64,000 nt of DNA from Acinetobacter sp. NIPH 298 (GCF_000369505.1 NZ_KB850055.1:682001-746000), one strand, 5' to 3'; numbered from the stretch's first letter, positions 37,122-47,317 are shown. The notes: generated by a model not told the origin, from the letters alone. Made by a program: numbers and translations.

Positions 37122-38857
37122 AAGTCTTGATCAATTTTATCCATATTTTTTTGTGCCATAAATCGACGAAGAACAGGTTGTTCTTCATCATTTAGTAGTT
37201 CAAATTCGAACTGAACAAAACTTTGGGTAATGAGTTGCGCGTTTAATAAATACACTTTGACTTCCTCTTTCCCCAATCTTAAATGAACAGCTTGGTGTTC
37301 CCGAAAAATTTGCGAACCTGGTAATATTAAAGTTGTTTTGGTTTCATCCAAATTTTGGTTTTTTAATAAAAGTGCTGGATGGTAATTACTGATATGCAGA
37401 TCGGCTTGGATGCGTGCAGCACAAGGGAAAATTTCTTGCGCTAGTACTTCCAAACCCAGTTCTAAGCTTTTCTCCGAGGACTGTTTGAGCCAGCGAATCA
37501 CACCCCCACGCCAATGTCCATGTGAGGTTTCTTTGACGAGAATATATTCACCTGTTCTTAAGTTCTTGGGTGCGTCTCCAGACCACTTAATACGATAACC
37601 ATTGACACTAATATCCAATATATCTGCCTGATAGACCGTTTTGCTCTCACGGTTTAAGCGCTGAATCGCAGATTCTTGGTTTTCTGTGGTGTTCTTTTTG
37701 TCCCAAGCCGACATGAACCTTGATTCATTCTGTAGTCCATAACTATGATCTAAAAACAATGTTTCTGAAAAGTTCTTTGCTTTGGAAAGGTAAAAATGTG
37801 CGGTCAAAAGACCAAAACAAATATGCAGCTGAGCGTTATATTCATAACGTTCATGGCGACGCTCTGCGATGGTTCCTAAAATCGTCTGCACATGAAATTT
37901 TAAAGCAGGGGTGAGATAGACCTTTTCATTTTTGGACACGTATTCCGCATTTTTATGTAGGGTGGCCGTGACATGATCCAATAGGCTATGCGTACTAATA
38001 AAAATATTTGGTAGAAAACCTGAACTTTGCTTTTTATTATAAATCGGTGGGTGATCTTTGCTTGTGTCGACCACATATTTGGTTAAGTCTGTTTCTTTGG
38101 GTAGAATTTGAACCATCTTCGCCCAATCAAAACTACACTGGAACAGCGCTTGTATTTCAGATTGGCGAATTTGATTGGTATTAAAAATATCCATCAAAAT
38201 GAGTTGGGCGTAGGCTTGAGAAATATTGCCTAATGAACTCGATGTGCCGTGAACTTGATCTAAGTTGGTATGGTGATATCTATGTGTAACAGCGGCATCA
38301 TAGAGTTGATGTGCGATGAGCCATTGTCCTGCAACGGGTTCACTATACAACATATGTTGTTGGTATAAGAGTTGGGTCAGTTGTTGTAAAGACTGGAACG
38401 TTGCCAGTGTTCTTGCGGTCTGCAAATTCTTCTTTTGATTGAGTGCAAATATCGAGAACTTCTGCTGATCTAGCTGTTCATTGCTACGACGAACAATATT
38501 GATATAAACCGCTGCAAAGTAGCAGCGTAATAGCATCGCGAGTTCAATGATATGTTCATTGCGATCAGAGCTAATCACGCCTTGATTGAAAAAATTCTTT
38601 TCTAAACTGCCTAAAACATTTTCGATGGTCGGGTGTAACACTTGGACTAAGTCAAAACGCAAAGTCTCCGAACATTCTAACTCGCTGAGTTCTAATAAAG
38701 CGGCAAAGAGTGCTTTGGATGTATCACCCAATTGCATGATGGATAGATTGGAAATCCATTCATTCAAACTTTTGGTGTTTGTGTCACAAAAACTCAGTTT
38801 GTCCCGTCTTAGTACAGTTGGAATTTGAAAAATATCCGAAAAAGCTGTGTTCATCAT
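37103..38857 (-). CDS. PilZ-domain-containing protein partnered with FimX
   Basis: 584 residues from ATG 38857. The first 400 residues are helical with no motif I recognise. Near residue 425 comes QRLNRES followed by ILDISVNGYRIKW, which fits the RxxxR-(D/N)xSxxG pattern of PilZ cyclic-di-GMP receptors, then a beta-rich tail. It overlaps the fimX-like gene by 19 bases, so the two are probably made together. In P. aeruginosa a gene of this kind also stands upstream of fimX (from memory). A role in pilus or surface control is inferred. Confidence 0.7.
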   Translation of the reverse strand: MMNTAFSDIFQIPTVLRRDKLSFCDTNTKSLNEWISNLSIMQLGDTSKALFAALLELSELECSETLRFDLVQVLHPTIENVLGSLEKNFFNQGVISSDRNEHIIELAMLLRCYFAAVYINIVRRSNEQLDQQKFSIFALNQKKNLQTARTLATFQSLQQLTQLLYQQHMLYSEPVAGQWLIAHQLYDAAVTHRYHHTNLDQVHGTSSSLGNISQAYAQLILMDIFNTNQIRQSEIQALFQCSFDWAKMVQILPKETDLTKYVVDTSKDHPPIYNKKQSSGFLPNIFISTHSLLDHVTATLHKNAEYVSKNEKVYLTPALKFHVQTILGTIAERRHERYEYNAQLHICFGLLTAHFYLSKAKNFSETLFLDHSYGLQNESRFMSAWDKKNTTENQESAIQRLNRESKTVYQADILDISVNGYRIKWSGDAPKNLRTGEYILVKETSHGHWRGGVIRWLKQSSEKSLELGLEVLAQEIFPCAARIQADLHISNYHPALLLKNQNLDETKTTLILPGSQIFREHQAVHLRLGKEEVKVYLLNAQLITQSFVQFEFELLNDEEQPVLRRFMAQKNMDKIDQDLWEALK

Positions 38858-38870
38858 TGTGTTATCAATC

Positions 38871-39887
38871 TCAGAATGTTTGAGCCCCAAAAAGCGGTGT
38901 TTTATTTTTTTCGCCCGCAATTTCCCTCACAAGTTTTGGAACTAAATATCCCGGTAAACTTGCTAATACATCACTGTATATATGGTCTATCTCTGAAGAC
39001 CTTAAATCAAAATGTTGAGCACCTTTGACTTTATCTAAAACATGCAGGTAATAAGGCATCACTCTTGCTTCAAATAAACGGCTACTCAACTCAGTCAACG
39101 TTTTTGCAGAATCATTCACACCTTTGAGTAAAACCGCCTGGTTTAACACGGTAATATGATGTAATGATAACTGTAATAACTTTGAGCAAGTGAAATCATC
39201 AAGCTCAGCTGCGTGATTTGAGTGTACCACTACTATTATGCGTAGCCTACTGTTTTTTAAAATAGAAATCAGCTCTTTATCGACACGGTTGGGGATAACA
39301 ATCGGAACGCGTGAATGAATTCTCAGTATTTTAATTTGAGGGAGAGATGCTAGACGTTCTAGCCATAAAGCGAGTTTTCGGTTGCTGAGGGTGAGTGGAT
39401 CACCGCCACTTAAAATGACTTCATTGATCTTTGGATTTTGCTCAATGTACTGCTTAATATTTATCCAATCATCATTTTTAGGCAGATTTTCTTGATATGG
39501 AAAATGACGGCGGAAACAATAGCGACAGTGAATCGCACATGCGCCCGTTAAAGTGAGTAAAAAGCGTGATTGATATTTGTGTAAAACACCTGCCATTTGG
39601 TTGGCGGCTTCTTCACCTAATGGATCTGTAACGAAGGCTGGATGTTCTTCTAGTTCTAAATGATGCGGTAAGACTTGTAGTAGGAGCGGGTCTAAAGGAT
39701 CGCCTATGTTCATTTTCCCGACGAATGCACGAGGAACACGTAATTTGAACTGCTCAGAGGCGAGGATTGCCCCAGATAATAACTGTTCGGTAGATAGCTC
39801 AAGCAGATTTAACAGCTCTAAAGGATCGGTAATTAGATCACTGAGTTGTGATTGCCAGTTTTTCTCTTGATGTAAATAGTTTATCAT
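38871..39887 (-). CDS. epmB: EF-P beta-lysylation protein (lysine 2,3-aminomutase type)
   Basis: 338 residues. The radical-SAM cluster motif is CAIHCRYCFRR (CxxxCxxC). SGGDPLTLSN and the PLP region match lysine aminomutases, but the protein lacks the long C-terminus of clostridial enzymes, as EpmB does. It makes (R)-beta-lysine for attachment to EF-P. It is divergent from efp across 89 bases, so both promoters share that gap, a functional pairing. Confidence 0.95.
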   Translation of the reverse strand: MINYLHQEKNWQSQLSDLITDPLELLNLLELSTEQLLSGAILASEQFKLRVPRAFVGKMNIGDPLDPLLLQVLPHHLELEEHPAFVTDPLGEEAANQMAGVLHKYQSRFLLTLTGACAIHCRYCFRRHFPYQENLPKNDDWINIKQYIEQNPKINEVILSGGDPLTLSNRKLALWLERLASLPQIKILRIHSRVPIVIPNRVDKELISILKNSRLRIIVVVHSNHAAELDDFTCSKLLQLSLHHITVLNQAVLLKGVNDSAKTLTELSSRLFEARVMPYYLHVLDKVKGAQHFDLRSSEIDHIYSDVLASLPGYLVPKLVREIAGEKNKTPLFGAQTF

Positions 39888-39976
39888 GCCATACGTAAAA
39901 ATAGTGTGAGGACTACGCCTGTGTGTTGTAGTCTAGCATTAATAAAGTTGAGTTTTAAGTTTGGAGTGCGCCTTTC

Positions 39977-40546
39977 ATGGCCTATTATTCTACAAATGAT
40001 TTTAAAGCAGGCCTTAAGGTTATGCTTGATGGTAACCCATGTTCAATCATGGAAAATGAATATGTAAAACCAGGTAAAGGTCAAGCATTTAACCGCGTAA
40101 AATTGCGTAATTTACGTTCTGGTAAAGTATTAGAAAAAACGTTTAAATCAGGTGACTCTTTAGAAGCGGCTGATATTGTAGAAGTTGAAATGGATTACCT
40201 CTACAACGATGGCGAACTATGGAATTTCATGGATCCTGTCTCTTTCGAGCAAATCGCTGCAGATAAAACTGCAATGGGTGATGCTGCGAAATGGTTAAAA
40301 GACGACTCAAATGAAAAATGTACCATTATGTTATTTAATGGCGTACCTTTGACCGTTAACCCACCTAACTTCGTGGTTCTTAAGATCATTGAAACTGATC
40401 CAGGTGTACGTGGTGATACTTCTGGTGGTGGTGGTAAACCTGCCAAATTAGAAACAGGTGCGGTAGTACGTGTTCCATTATTCGTACAGCAAGAAGAAAG
40501 CGTTCGTGTAGACACCCGTACTGGTGATTATTTAGAACGTGCATAA
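39977..40546 (+). CDS. efp: translation elongation factor P
   Basis: 189 residues, three beta-barrel domains. The modified residue is K34 in [10 protein letters not shown]-terminal signature: [28 protein letters not shown]. It relieves ribosome stalling on proline runs after lysylation by EpmA and EpmB. The epmB gene is its divergent neighbour; epmA is not in the window. Confidence 0.98.
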   Translation: MAYYSTNDFKAGLKVMLDGNPCSIMENEYVKPGKGQAFNRVKLRNLRSGKVLEKTFKSGDSLEAADIVEVEMDYLYNDGELWNFMDPVSFEQIAADKTAMGDAAKWLKDDSNEKCTIMLFNGVPLTVNPPNFVVLKIIETDPGVRGDTSGGGGKPAKLETGAVVRVPLFVQQEESVRVDTRTGDYLERA

Positions 40547-40571
40547 TCGAATCTAACGATAAGATTATCGA

Positions 40572-40599
40572 GGGGATGATGAAAATCATCCCCTTTTTT
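40572..40599 (+). terminator. efp terminator
   Basis: A perfect 9-bp stem (GGGGATGAT / ATCATCCCC) with a GAAA tetraloop and six T residues, 26 bases past the stop. Confidence 0.95.
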
Positions 40600-40727
40600 A
40601 ATGCCAAAGTATTAGATAAATCAACTTTTAAAAACGATAAACTTACGAAGATATTTCCGAAGAGAAAATATAGGTATGGAAAGCCATGTAACAACTAACG
40701 AAAAGTTATGTATTTGAGAGGTTCTGA

Positions 40728-42830
40728 ATGGAAACAACACAAACAAAATCATCGCTTCCCTCCAAACTTTTATGGAGTTTGGTTGCCATTGTAGGCGCTA
40801 TCTCATTTGGGATACTCGCAGTGAGTCGAGGTGAACATGTCAATGCAGTTTGGCTGGTCCTTGCAGCGGTCTGCGTGTATAGCATTGCTTATCGGTTCTA
40901 TAGTTTATTTATCGCAACTAAAGTTTTTGAGTTAAACCCTAAACGGTTGACCCCAGCGCATCGCTTGAATGATGGTCTGGACTATGTACCAACCAATAAA
41001 TACGTTTTATTTGGTCATCACTTTGCCGCAATTGCAGGTGCAGGGCCGTTAGTTGGACCTATTCTAGCTGCACAAATGGGATATTTACCCGGAACAATTT
41101 GGCTGTTAGTGGGTGTGGTCATCGCAGGAGCGGTGCAAGATTTCTTGGTGTTATTCATCTCTACCAGACGTGACGGTCGTTCATTGGGTGAAATGGCAAA
41201 ACAGGAATTGGGCACTTTTGCTGGTGTGATCGTCATGCTGGGTACCTTAGGCGTGATGGTGATTATCCTTGCTGTATTGGCTTTAGTCGTGGTTAAAGCA
41301 CTGGCAGAAAGTCCATGGGGGGTATTTAGTATTGCGGCAACCATTCCAATCGCACTGTTCATGGGCATATACATGCGCTATCTGCGCCCCGGGAAAATTG
41401 CAGAGGTTTCGATTATCGGCTTTGTTCTGATGATGGCGGCAATTGTATTTGGTGGCGATGTTGCAAAACATCCTTATTGGGGTGAGTTTTTTACCTTAAC
41501 TGGAACGCAGCTAACGTGGGGACTGATTATTTATGGCTTTATTGCCTCAGTGTTACCCGTTTGGTTGTTACTGGCACCACGTGATTATCTCTCTACATTC
41601 CTTAAAATTGGTGTGATCGCAGGTCTTGCAGTCGGTATTTTATTTGCGATGCCTGAGTTAAAAATGCCAGCAGTGACGCATTTTGTTGATGGAACAGGTC
41701 CTGTTTTTTCTGGAAGTTTATTTCCTTTCTTATTTATTACCATTGCTTGTGGTGCGATTTCAGGTTTCCATGCCTTGGTTGCGTCAGGCACAACCCCAAA
41801 ACTGGTGGATAACGAAGTCAATATTCGTGTGATTGGCTATGGCGGTATGTTGATGGAATCATTCGTCGGTATTATGGCGATGATTTGTGCTACTGTTTTA
41901 GATCCGGGTATTTATTTTGCGATTAATGCGCCAGCAGCTGTTTTGGGAACAAGTGTTGAAACTGCTGCGGAAGCAGTACGGAATTTAGGTTTTGTGGTAA
42001 CCCCTGAAATGTTGACCGTTTTGGCGCATGAAGTGGGGGAAAGCTCGATTTTATCGCGTACAGGTGGCGCACCAACTTTTGCAATTGGTATGGCACATAT
42101 CATCTCGGAAATTTTTAATAATCGTTCGATGATGGCATTTTGGTATCACTTTGCGATTTTATTTGAAGCTTTATTTATCTTAACAGCGGTAGATGCGGGT
42201 ACACGTGCATGTCGTTTCATGGTGCAAGATACGGTGGGTATTGTTGTTCCAGCAGTGAAAAACTCAAGTTCATTCGTTGGGAACTTAATCGGAACGTTTG
42301 TTGCGGTTGCAGGTTGGGGATACTTTGTCTATCAAGGTGTAGTTGACCCTCTAGGTGGTATCAATTCTTTATGGCCTTTATTTGGTATCGGTAACCAGAT
42401 CCTTGCTTCCATGGCATTGATTTTAGGTACGGTTATTCTATTTAAAATGAAAAAAGAAAAATATGTTTGGGTTACGATTGTACCGACTGTTTTCTTGATC
42501 ATTACTTCAATGACCGCTGGATGGCAAAAGATTTTCCATGACAATCCTAAAATTGGTTTCCTTGCTCAAGCCAATCGTTTCTCGGATGCGATTGCACGTG
42601 GTGAAGTACTTGCACCTGCAAAATCAGTGGCTGAGATGCAAACCATTGTATTGTCAAATCAGATCAATGCTGGGCTGTGCGCGTTCTTTATGATTGTTGC
42701 TATTGTGATGATTATTGCCTCGATTGGTGCGATTCGAAGAGCCTTGGCAAGTCCAACACCAACAGCCAATGAAGCACCTGCGGTATATACCGAAACGCCG
42801 ATGACTGCAAACAGTATCAAAGGAGAGTGA
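40728..42830 (+). CDS. cstA: CstA-type carbon-starvation/pyruvate transporter
   Basis: 700 residues with about 16-18 hydrophobic segments. It carries the CstA family landmarks GHHFAAIAGAGPLVGPILAAQMG, ISGFHALVASGTTPK and DAGTRACRFM. Characterised relatives import peptides or pyruvate during carbon starvation. Its stop overlaps the start of a YbdD/YjiX-type gene, the standard companion of cstA and btsT. Confidence 0.94.
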   Translation: METTQTKSSLPSKLLWSLVAIVGAISFGILAVSRGEHVNAVWLVLAAVCVYSIAYRFYSLFIATKVFELNPKRLTPAHRLNDGLDYVPTNKYVLFGHHFAAIAGAGPLVGPILAAQMGYLPGTIWLLVGVVIAGAVQDFLVLFISTRRDGRSLGEMAKQELGTFAGVIVMLGTLGVMVIILAVLALVVVKALAESPWGVFSIAATIPIALFMGIYMRYLRPGKIAEVSIIGFVLMMAAIVFGGDVAKHPYWGEFFTLTGTQLTWGLIIYGFIASVLPVWLLLAPRDYLSTFLKIGVIAGLAVGILFAMPELKMPAVTHFVDGTGPVFSGSLFPFLFITIACGAISGFHALVASGTTPKLVDNEVNIRVIGYGGMLMESFVGIMAMICATVLDPGIYFAINAPAAVLGTSVETAAEAVRNLGFVVTPEMLTVLAHEVGESSILSRTGGAPTFAIGMAHIISEIFNNRSMMAFWYHFAILFEALFILTAVDAGTRACRFMVQDTVGIVVPAVKNSSSFVGNLIGTFVAVAGWGYFVYQGVVDPLGGINSLWPLFGIGNQILASMALILGTVILFKMKKEKYVWVTIVPTVFLIITSMTAGWQKIFHDNPKIGFLAQANRFSDAIARGEVLAPAKSVAEMQTIVLSNQINAGLCAFFMIVAIVMIIASIGAIRRALASPTPTANEAPAVYTETPMTANSIKGE

Positions 42831-42832
42831 TG

Positions 42833-43135
42833 ATGGATTTTAAAATTGCTCGTAAAGGAAGTGCAGTGATTGTGAAGATCATTAAATTCACCATCATGTC
42901 GCAAAAACATTTGTTATTGTCACCAAAAAACTGGTCGAAAATCGCGGTTTTATGGCAGCATTTGCAACAGAGTTTTCGTTTAATGGTCGGTGTCCCTGAC
43001 TATGAAAATTATGTGCAGCATATGAAAACACACCATCCAGATTTAACTCCGATGGATGCTAAAACTTTTTATCGGCATTGTGTGGATTCGCGCTATCCAA
43101 GTGCGGGTGGTGGGATGAAGAAATGCCCTTGTTAG
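42833..43135 (+). CDS. YbdD/YjiX family (DUF466) small protein
   Basis: About 100 residues from ATG 42833; ATG 42830 (ATGA overlap with cstA) and ATG 42896 are alternatives. The last 65 residues are the conserved part: LMVGVPDYENYVQHMKTHHPDLTPM, ending YRHCVDSRYPSAGGGMKKCPC. The roughly 30-residue N-terminal extension is basic and not typical, which favours the internal start. The family always accompanies CstA-type carriers, probably as a small regulatory or coupling subunit. Confidence 0.85.
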   Translation: MDFKIARKGSAVIVKIIKFTIMSQKHLLLSPKNWSKIAVLWQHLQQSFRLMVGVPDYENYVQHMKTHHPDLTPMDAKTFYRHCVDSRYPSAGGGMKKCPC

Positions 43136-43170
43136 AAATAGAAATTATTTGATTTCTTTGAAAAAAATCT

Positions 43171-43208
43171 AAAACAGTGTATGTTGATTCATACACTGTT
43201 TTATTTTT
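43171..43208 (+). terminator. terminator of cstA-ybdD
   Basis: A perfect 13-bp stem (AAAACAGTGTATG / CATACACTGTTTT), six-base loop, then ATTTTT. It closes the operon 36 bases past the stop. Confidence 0.92.
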
Positions 43209-43221
43209 GGGGGATAGAATA

Positions 43222-44181
43222 ATGTGGGGTCTGGAAAAAGTTTCAGTTCAAGAAAACAATCAGCAAAATCAAAAAATACAACAAGATATTCAGCAGTACG
43301 GGCATAAGATCGAAAGTTTTTTGCTTGAAGTGAATCAGCTTATTCTGGATAAACCACAACAAACTAAATTGGCGCTGACCTGTTTATTGGCAGGTGGTCA
43401 TGTGCTGTTTGAGGATTTACCCGGACTTGGAAAAACAACATTAGCCAGTGCATTGGCACGCTTAACAGGTTTGCAGTTTCAACGGATTCAATTTACCAAT
43501 GACATGCTCGCAAGTGATGTGATTGGGATTAACATGTTTAATCAAAAAGAACATTTATTTGAGTTTAAAAAAGGGCCTATTTTCACGCAAATTTTGCTGG
43601 CCGATGAAATCAATCGTTGTAGTCCAAAAACCCAAAGTGCCTTATTGGAAGCAATGGAAGAAGGTGCGGTCACCGTTGATGGGGTGCATTATGAATTGCC
43701 ACAACCTTTCTGGGTCCTCGCCACACAAAACCCACTATTTCAAAGTGGGACATACGCATTGCCAGAGTCGCAATTGGATCGCTTTTTAATGCGTTTATCG
43801 CTCGGTTATCCATCACGCCAAGCTGAGAAATTACTCTTACAACAAAGTTCTCGTCATGTGCTGATTCATCAGCTAGCGGCTGTATTTGATCAAGCCGATA
43901 TATTGCATTTGCGTTTATTGGCTCAGCAGATATTTTTAAGTAATGCCGTCTTAAATTATATTTTAGATTTGGCTGCTGAAACACGTAAACAACGTCATGG
44001 TCTGTCAACGCGCGGTGTATTGGCGCTCAAAGCGGCTTCACAAGCACATGCATTGGTTGAAGGTCGCAGTTTTGTGACCACAGACGATGTACAAGCTGTT
44101 TTTGTGGCTGTAGTAGCTCATCGCCTAAGCTTGACCGAAGTGGAGGCAAAACAAATTTTGCCATTGGTTGATGTGTTGTAA
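43222..44181 (+). CDS. MoxR-family AAA+ ATPase
   Basis: 319 residues from ATG 43222, with GGGGGATAG upstream; the longer frame would begin inside the preceding terminator. Walker A is LPGLGKTT, Walker B is LLADEINR, and sensor 1 lies in WVLATQNP. It is the first of three genes (MoxR, DUF58, transglutaminase-like membrane protein) that commonly occur together; MoxR proteins act as chaperones or activators of metal-binding partner proteins, often with VWA-like domains. The DUF58 protein next to it is the probable partner. Confidence 0.93.
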   Translation: MWGLEKVSVQENNQQNQKIQQDIQQYGHKIESFLLEVNQLILDKPQQTKLALTCLLAGGHVLFEDLPGLGKTTLASALARLTGLQFQRIQFTNDMLASDVIGINMFNQKEHLFEFKKGPIFTQILLADEINRCSPKTQSALLEAMEEGAVTVDGVHYELPQPFWVLATQNPLFQSGTYALPESQLDRFLMRLSLGYPSRQAEKLLLQQSSRHVLIHQLAAVFDQADILHLRLLAQQIFLSNAVLNYILDLAAETRKQRHGLSTRGVLALKAASQAHALVEGRSFVTTDDVQAVFVAVVAHRLSLTEVEAKQILPLVDVL

Positions 44182-44195
44182 TTGAGGATAGATGC

Positions 44196-45113
44196 ATGCG
44201 AAGTCGCTTCAAGCCTCAGATATTGCAATGGATATCTAAACGATTTCAGATAGAGCACAGCAAAACATTCTTACAAAAAGACATTTTAGTTTTTGTTTAT
44301 ACACAGGGCTTTTTATATCTTGTTTTGATCTTAATTACTTTTATCGCTGGCATTAACTATGGCAATAACTTGATTTTAGGTTTTTGCTTTTTAATGAGTG
44401 CAATTTTATGCGTCAGTTTTTATTTAACATTTAAACAGTTACATGCTTTACAGGTTGATGTTGTTGCCACTGAAGTCGGACAAGTGGGGCAGGTTTTAAT
44501 ACTCAAACTTATTCTTAAACAGAAATCGAATGCAGCTCGATATTTACGGATTCAATGGCAAGAACAAGAGCAAAATCTTTATTTAGATCAAAAGCAACAA
44601 AGTTTTGAACTGTATTTCTTCCCACAACAACGTGGCGAATATTCTTTTGATGCGATAAAAATCTATTCGACTTATCCATTGGGATTGGTTCGCGCTTGGA
44701 GCTATTTATATCTAAAGCAAAAAGTGTGGATTGCACCGAAAGCTTATGATTGGCAAAAAGAACATAAAAATCAGCCAAGCAATGCCAACGATCGTTTGGA
44801 TGAATTTCGTGAACTGAGAACTTTTCAGCAAGGGGATTCTTATCAAAATGTGGCATGGAAGCAAGTCGCGCGAGGACAGGGTTTTTTTATTAAAATGTTT
44901 GAAGCCCAAGCCAATCATCAATATTTAGAAATTGATTATCAACAGATACCTGCACAAAGTCATGAAGAAAAATTAAGTTTTATGATGGGATTGATTGAGC
45001 AGTGTGAACAGTTTGGCGATGATTATGCCTTGATTTTGCCACATGCCAGATTGAAAAGTGGACAAGGCTCATCTCAGTTGATTCAAGCAAAACTTTTACT
45101 GGCGCAGGCCTAA
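44196..45113 (+). CDS. DUF58 protein
   Basis: 305 residues. Two hydrophobic helices near the N-terminus (about 35-85) are followed by a beta-rich segment and the DUF58 signature RLDEFRELRTFQQGDSYQNVAWKQVAR. DUF58 proteins have a VWA-like fold in many cases, but this one is short, stopping before a complete metal site. It lies between moxR and tgpA genes with gaps of 14 and 2 bases. Confidence 0.88.
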   Translation: MRSRFKPQILQWISKRFQIEHSKTFLQKDILVFVYTQGFLYLVLILITFIAGINYGNNLILGFCFLMSAILCVSFYLTFKQLHALQVDVVATEVGQVGQVLILKLILKQKSNAARYLRIQWQEQEQNLYLDQKQQSFELYFFPQQRGEYSFDAIKIYSTYPLGLVRAWSYLYLKQKVWIAPKAYDWQKEHKNQPSNANDRLDEFRELRTFQQGDSYQNVAWKQVARGQGFFIKMFEAQANHQYLEIDYQQIPAQSHEEKLSFMMGLIEQCEQFGDDYALILPHARLKSGQGSSQLIQAKLLLAQA

Positions 45114-45115
45114 GC

Positions 45116-47104
45116 ATGACAAAACAAATTTATTTCTGTGTTTTAGCTGCGCTCGCATTGATTTTGTTGGGACAGATTGCGTTTATCCCCACCTCGCTCA
45201 GTGGTTTATGGGGAATTGTGTGGTTGATCTTGGTTTGGCGCTATCACAAACAAAATTTAAAGCCTTTTCCGAAACTGCTACTCATTATTTTTGTTTTGGC
45301 ATCATTTTCGCTGATCTATTTGCATTATCAAAGTTTGCTTGGTGTTGAACCTGGTGTTGCTTTACTGAGTGCCTGCCTATTTGCCAAAAGTCTTGAAGCT
45401 AAAAGTACCCGTGATTTATTGATTGTATTTAATTTTGCCTTATTCGTGGGTGCAAGTTTACTTTTACATAGCCAAGCTTTTTGGATGGCAATGATTGTTC
45501 TTGCAACCTTTGTTATGTGCTTATTAGGCTTGTATCGTATTCAAACGGGTTTGTTTAATCAAAATACGTTGTCTTCCAATCAATTAAAACAAGATGTTAA
45601 ACAAGTTTTTAAGTTCATTGCTACAGCAACGCCATTTTTTATTTTATTGTTTATTTTCTTCCCAAGATTGCCACCGCTTTGGGCCATTCCGATTCAGAAT
45701 GATCGAGCAGTTACGGGGATGAGCGATCGAATGTCACCCGGAGATATTGCACGTTTGTCTCAGTCCACAGCTTTGGCTTTTCGTGTTGTAGCAGACATGT
45801 ATCAGTTTCCAAACCGTAAAGAGCTGTATTGGCGTGCTTTAGTTTTAGATGAATATGATGGTGCGACATGGACCAGTAGTTTTTTAAATCAACAGATAAA
45901 AAGCACACAAAGCACTGCACGGAGTGTCGCTTATCAGTATTTGCCTGCTGATGAACAAGCCAACTGGATTATGGGTTTAGAATATTCAATTCCCCAAGAG
46001 CGATATTTACAGCTCTATCAGGACGATAGTATTCGTCCTACAAAATTGATCAAACGAAATCAACCGATACAAATGCACTGGTTAGGACGAAGTACCGCAG
46101 AGCCAAGTGTATTGGCTGAACGTCAGTTTGAACTAAACACCCGATTTGATGAAACACGAGATCAAAAAGCCCAACAATTAGCCATCGAGCTTTTTGAGAA
46201 AAGCCACCAACATCCTGAAAAATATGTACAAGCTGTTTTAGAGTGGTTTCGTAAAAATGGTTTTGTCTACACATTAAGTCCGGGAACGTTGGGGGGAGAT
46301 CGTATAGATCAGTTCCTATTTTCTAGTCGTAAAGGCTTTTGTGAACATTATGCATCTAGCTTCGTGATGCTGATGCGTTATGTCGGAATTCCTGCTCGAG
46401 TAGTGACGGGTTACCAAGGAGGGCAGCCAGCATTTGATGCGAAAAGCTGGGAGGTTCGTCAACTGGATGCGCATGCATGGAGTGAGGTGTATTTAGATGG
46501 AAAATGGAAAAGAATAGACCCAACCGCAATGATTGCACCGCAACGTATTGATACGGGTATGCAGGATTATTTGGCGCAAGATCAACGTATTTGGGGCGAT
46601 CAGCAAGCGAAAGCTTGGCGGCTACAGCAATTTAAGTTTCTTAAAAATGTACGGGTTTGGAATGATTATTTAAGCTATCAATGGCAAAGCAAGGTTGTAG
46701 GCTACGATGCTGAAAAACAGAAAAATTGGCTTGCTAAACTCGGTCTTGATTCAACTTCTGGCTATGTGGTGGTGTTAATCGTCAGTATAAGTGGAGTTTT
46801 AATTACTTATTTGTTTTTTGCTTGGTGGCGACAACGTAAGCAACGAGCAGTATATCAGCGGATGATTTTGAAGTTTCAGAAGCAGCTTCCAAAACCTTTG
46901 CAAAAAATGCCAGTTGAAACCTTCCAAACGTGGATGCAGCGTTTATCTTTAACTGTTGAAAATTCAGAACCATTTGAACAAGTGGTTGTGCTGTATCAGA
47001 AAATCGTATTTTTAGAGCAAATGAATGATTCTGATCTACAACAATTTAAAAAGTTGCTTAAAGACTGTGCGGTTGTGATCAAACAAGATCAAAAAAACTT
47101 GTGA
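45116..47104 (+). CDS. TgpA-family transmembrane transglutaminase-like protein
   Basis: 662 residues. Six hydrophobic helices fill about the first 200 residues. A periplasmic region with the transglutaminase-like triad follows: Cys in KGFCEHYASSF, His in LDAHAWSEVY and Asp in RIDPTA. A further membrane helix occurs near 555 (VVVLIVSISGVLITYLFFAWW) with a cytoplasmic tail. In P. aeruginosa TgpA is essential for growth, and the MoxR-DUF58-TgpA set is conserved there. The role is thought to lie in envelope biogenesis; the substrate is unknown. Confidence 0.92.
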   Translation: MTKQIYFCVLAALALILLGQIAFIPTSLSGLWGIVWLILVWRYHKQNLKPFPKLLLIIFVLASFSLIYLHYQSLLGVEPGVALLSACLFAKSLEAKSTRDLLIVFNFALFVGASLLLHSQAFWMAMIVLATFVMCLLGLYRIQTGLFNQNTLSSNQLKQDVKQVFKFIATATPFFILLFIFFPRLPPLWAIPIQNDRAVTGMSDRMSPGDIARLSQSTALAFRVVADMYQFPNRKELYWRALVLDEYDGATWTSSFLNQQIKSTQSTARSVAYQYLPADEQANWIMGLEYSIPQERYLQLYQDDSIRPTKLIKRNQPIQMHWLGRSTAEPSVLAERQFELNTRFDETRDQKAQQLAIELFEKSHQHPEKYVQAVLEWFRKNGFVYTLSPGTLGGDRIDQFLFSSRKGFCEHYASSFVMLMRYVGIPARVVTGYQGGQPAFDAKSWEVRQLDAHAWSEVYLDGKWKRIDPTAMIAPQRIDTGMQDYLAQDQRIWGDQQAKAWRLQQFKFLKNVRVWNDYLSYQWQSKVVGYDAEKQKNWLAKLGLDSTSGYVVVLIVSISGVLITYLFFAWWRQRKQRAVYQRMILKFQKQLPKPLQKMPVETFQTWMQRLSLTVENSEPFEQVVVLYQKIVFLEQMNDSDLQQFKKLLKDCAVVIKQDQKNL

Positions 47105-47139
47105 TCATGCAAAAAAATGAATATCATGCTTTTCATTCT

Positions 47140-47216
47140 AGGTGTATAGCTCAGTTGGTTAGAGCGCTACGTTGACATCGTAGAGGTCAGCAGTTCGAGT
47201 CTGCTTATACCTACCA
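47140..47216 (+). tRNA. tRNA-Val(GAC)
   Basis: 77 bases including encoded CCA. The acceptor stem AGGTGTA pairs with TATACCT (one G-U). D arm AGCTCAGTTGGTTAGAGC, anticodon stem CTACG/CGTAG with loop TTGACAT giving GAC, T arm CAGTTCGAGTCTG with TTCGAGT. Its 3' end is the apparent prophage attachment site, since an integrase gene follows 100 bases on and a phage genome extends rightward. Confidence 0.95.
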
Positions 47217-47228
47217 AGATATATCAAG

Positions 47229-47267
47229 GACTTATAAGCGAATCAGCAGCTTATAAGTCTTTTTTTT
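47229..47267 (+). terminator. tRNA-Val terminator
   Basis: A perfect 11-bp stem (GACTTATAAGC / GCTTATAAGTC), nine-base loop and eight T residues. If the attachment core is the tRNA 3' end, this hairpin belongs to the phage side and would restore termination after integration. Confidence 0.93.
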
Positions 47268-47317
47268 GCCTGTTTGTCGCATTTAATTGTTGGCTGTATT
47301 GGAATTTTTGGCTAAAA

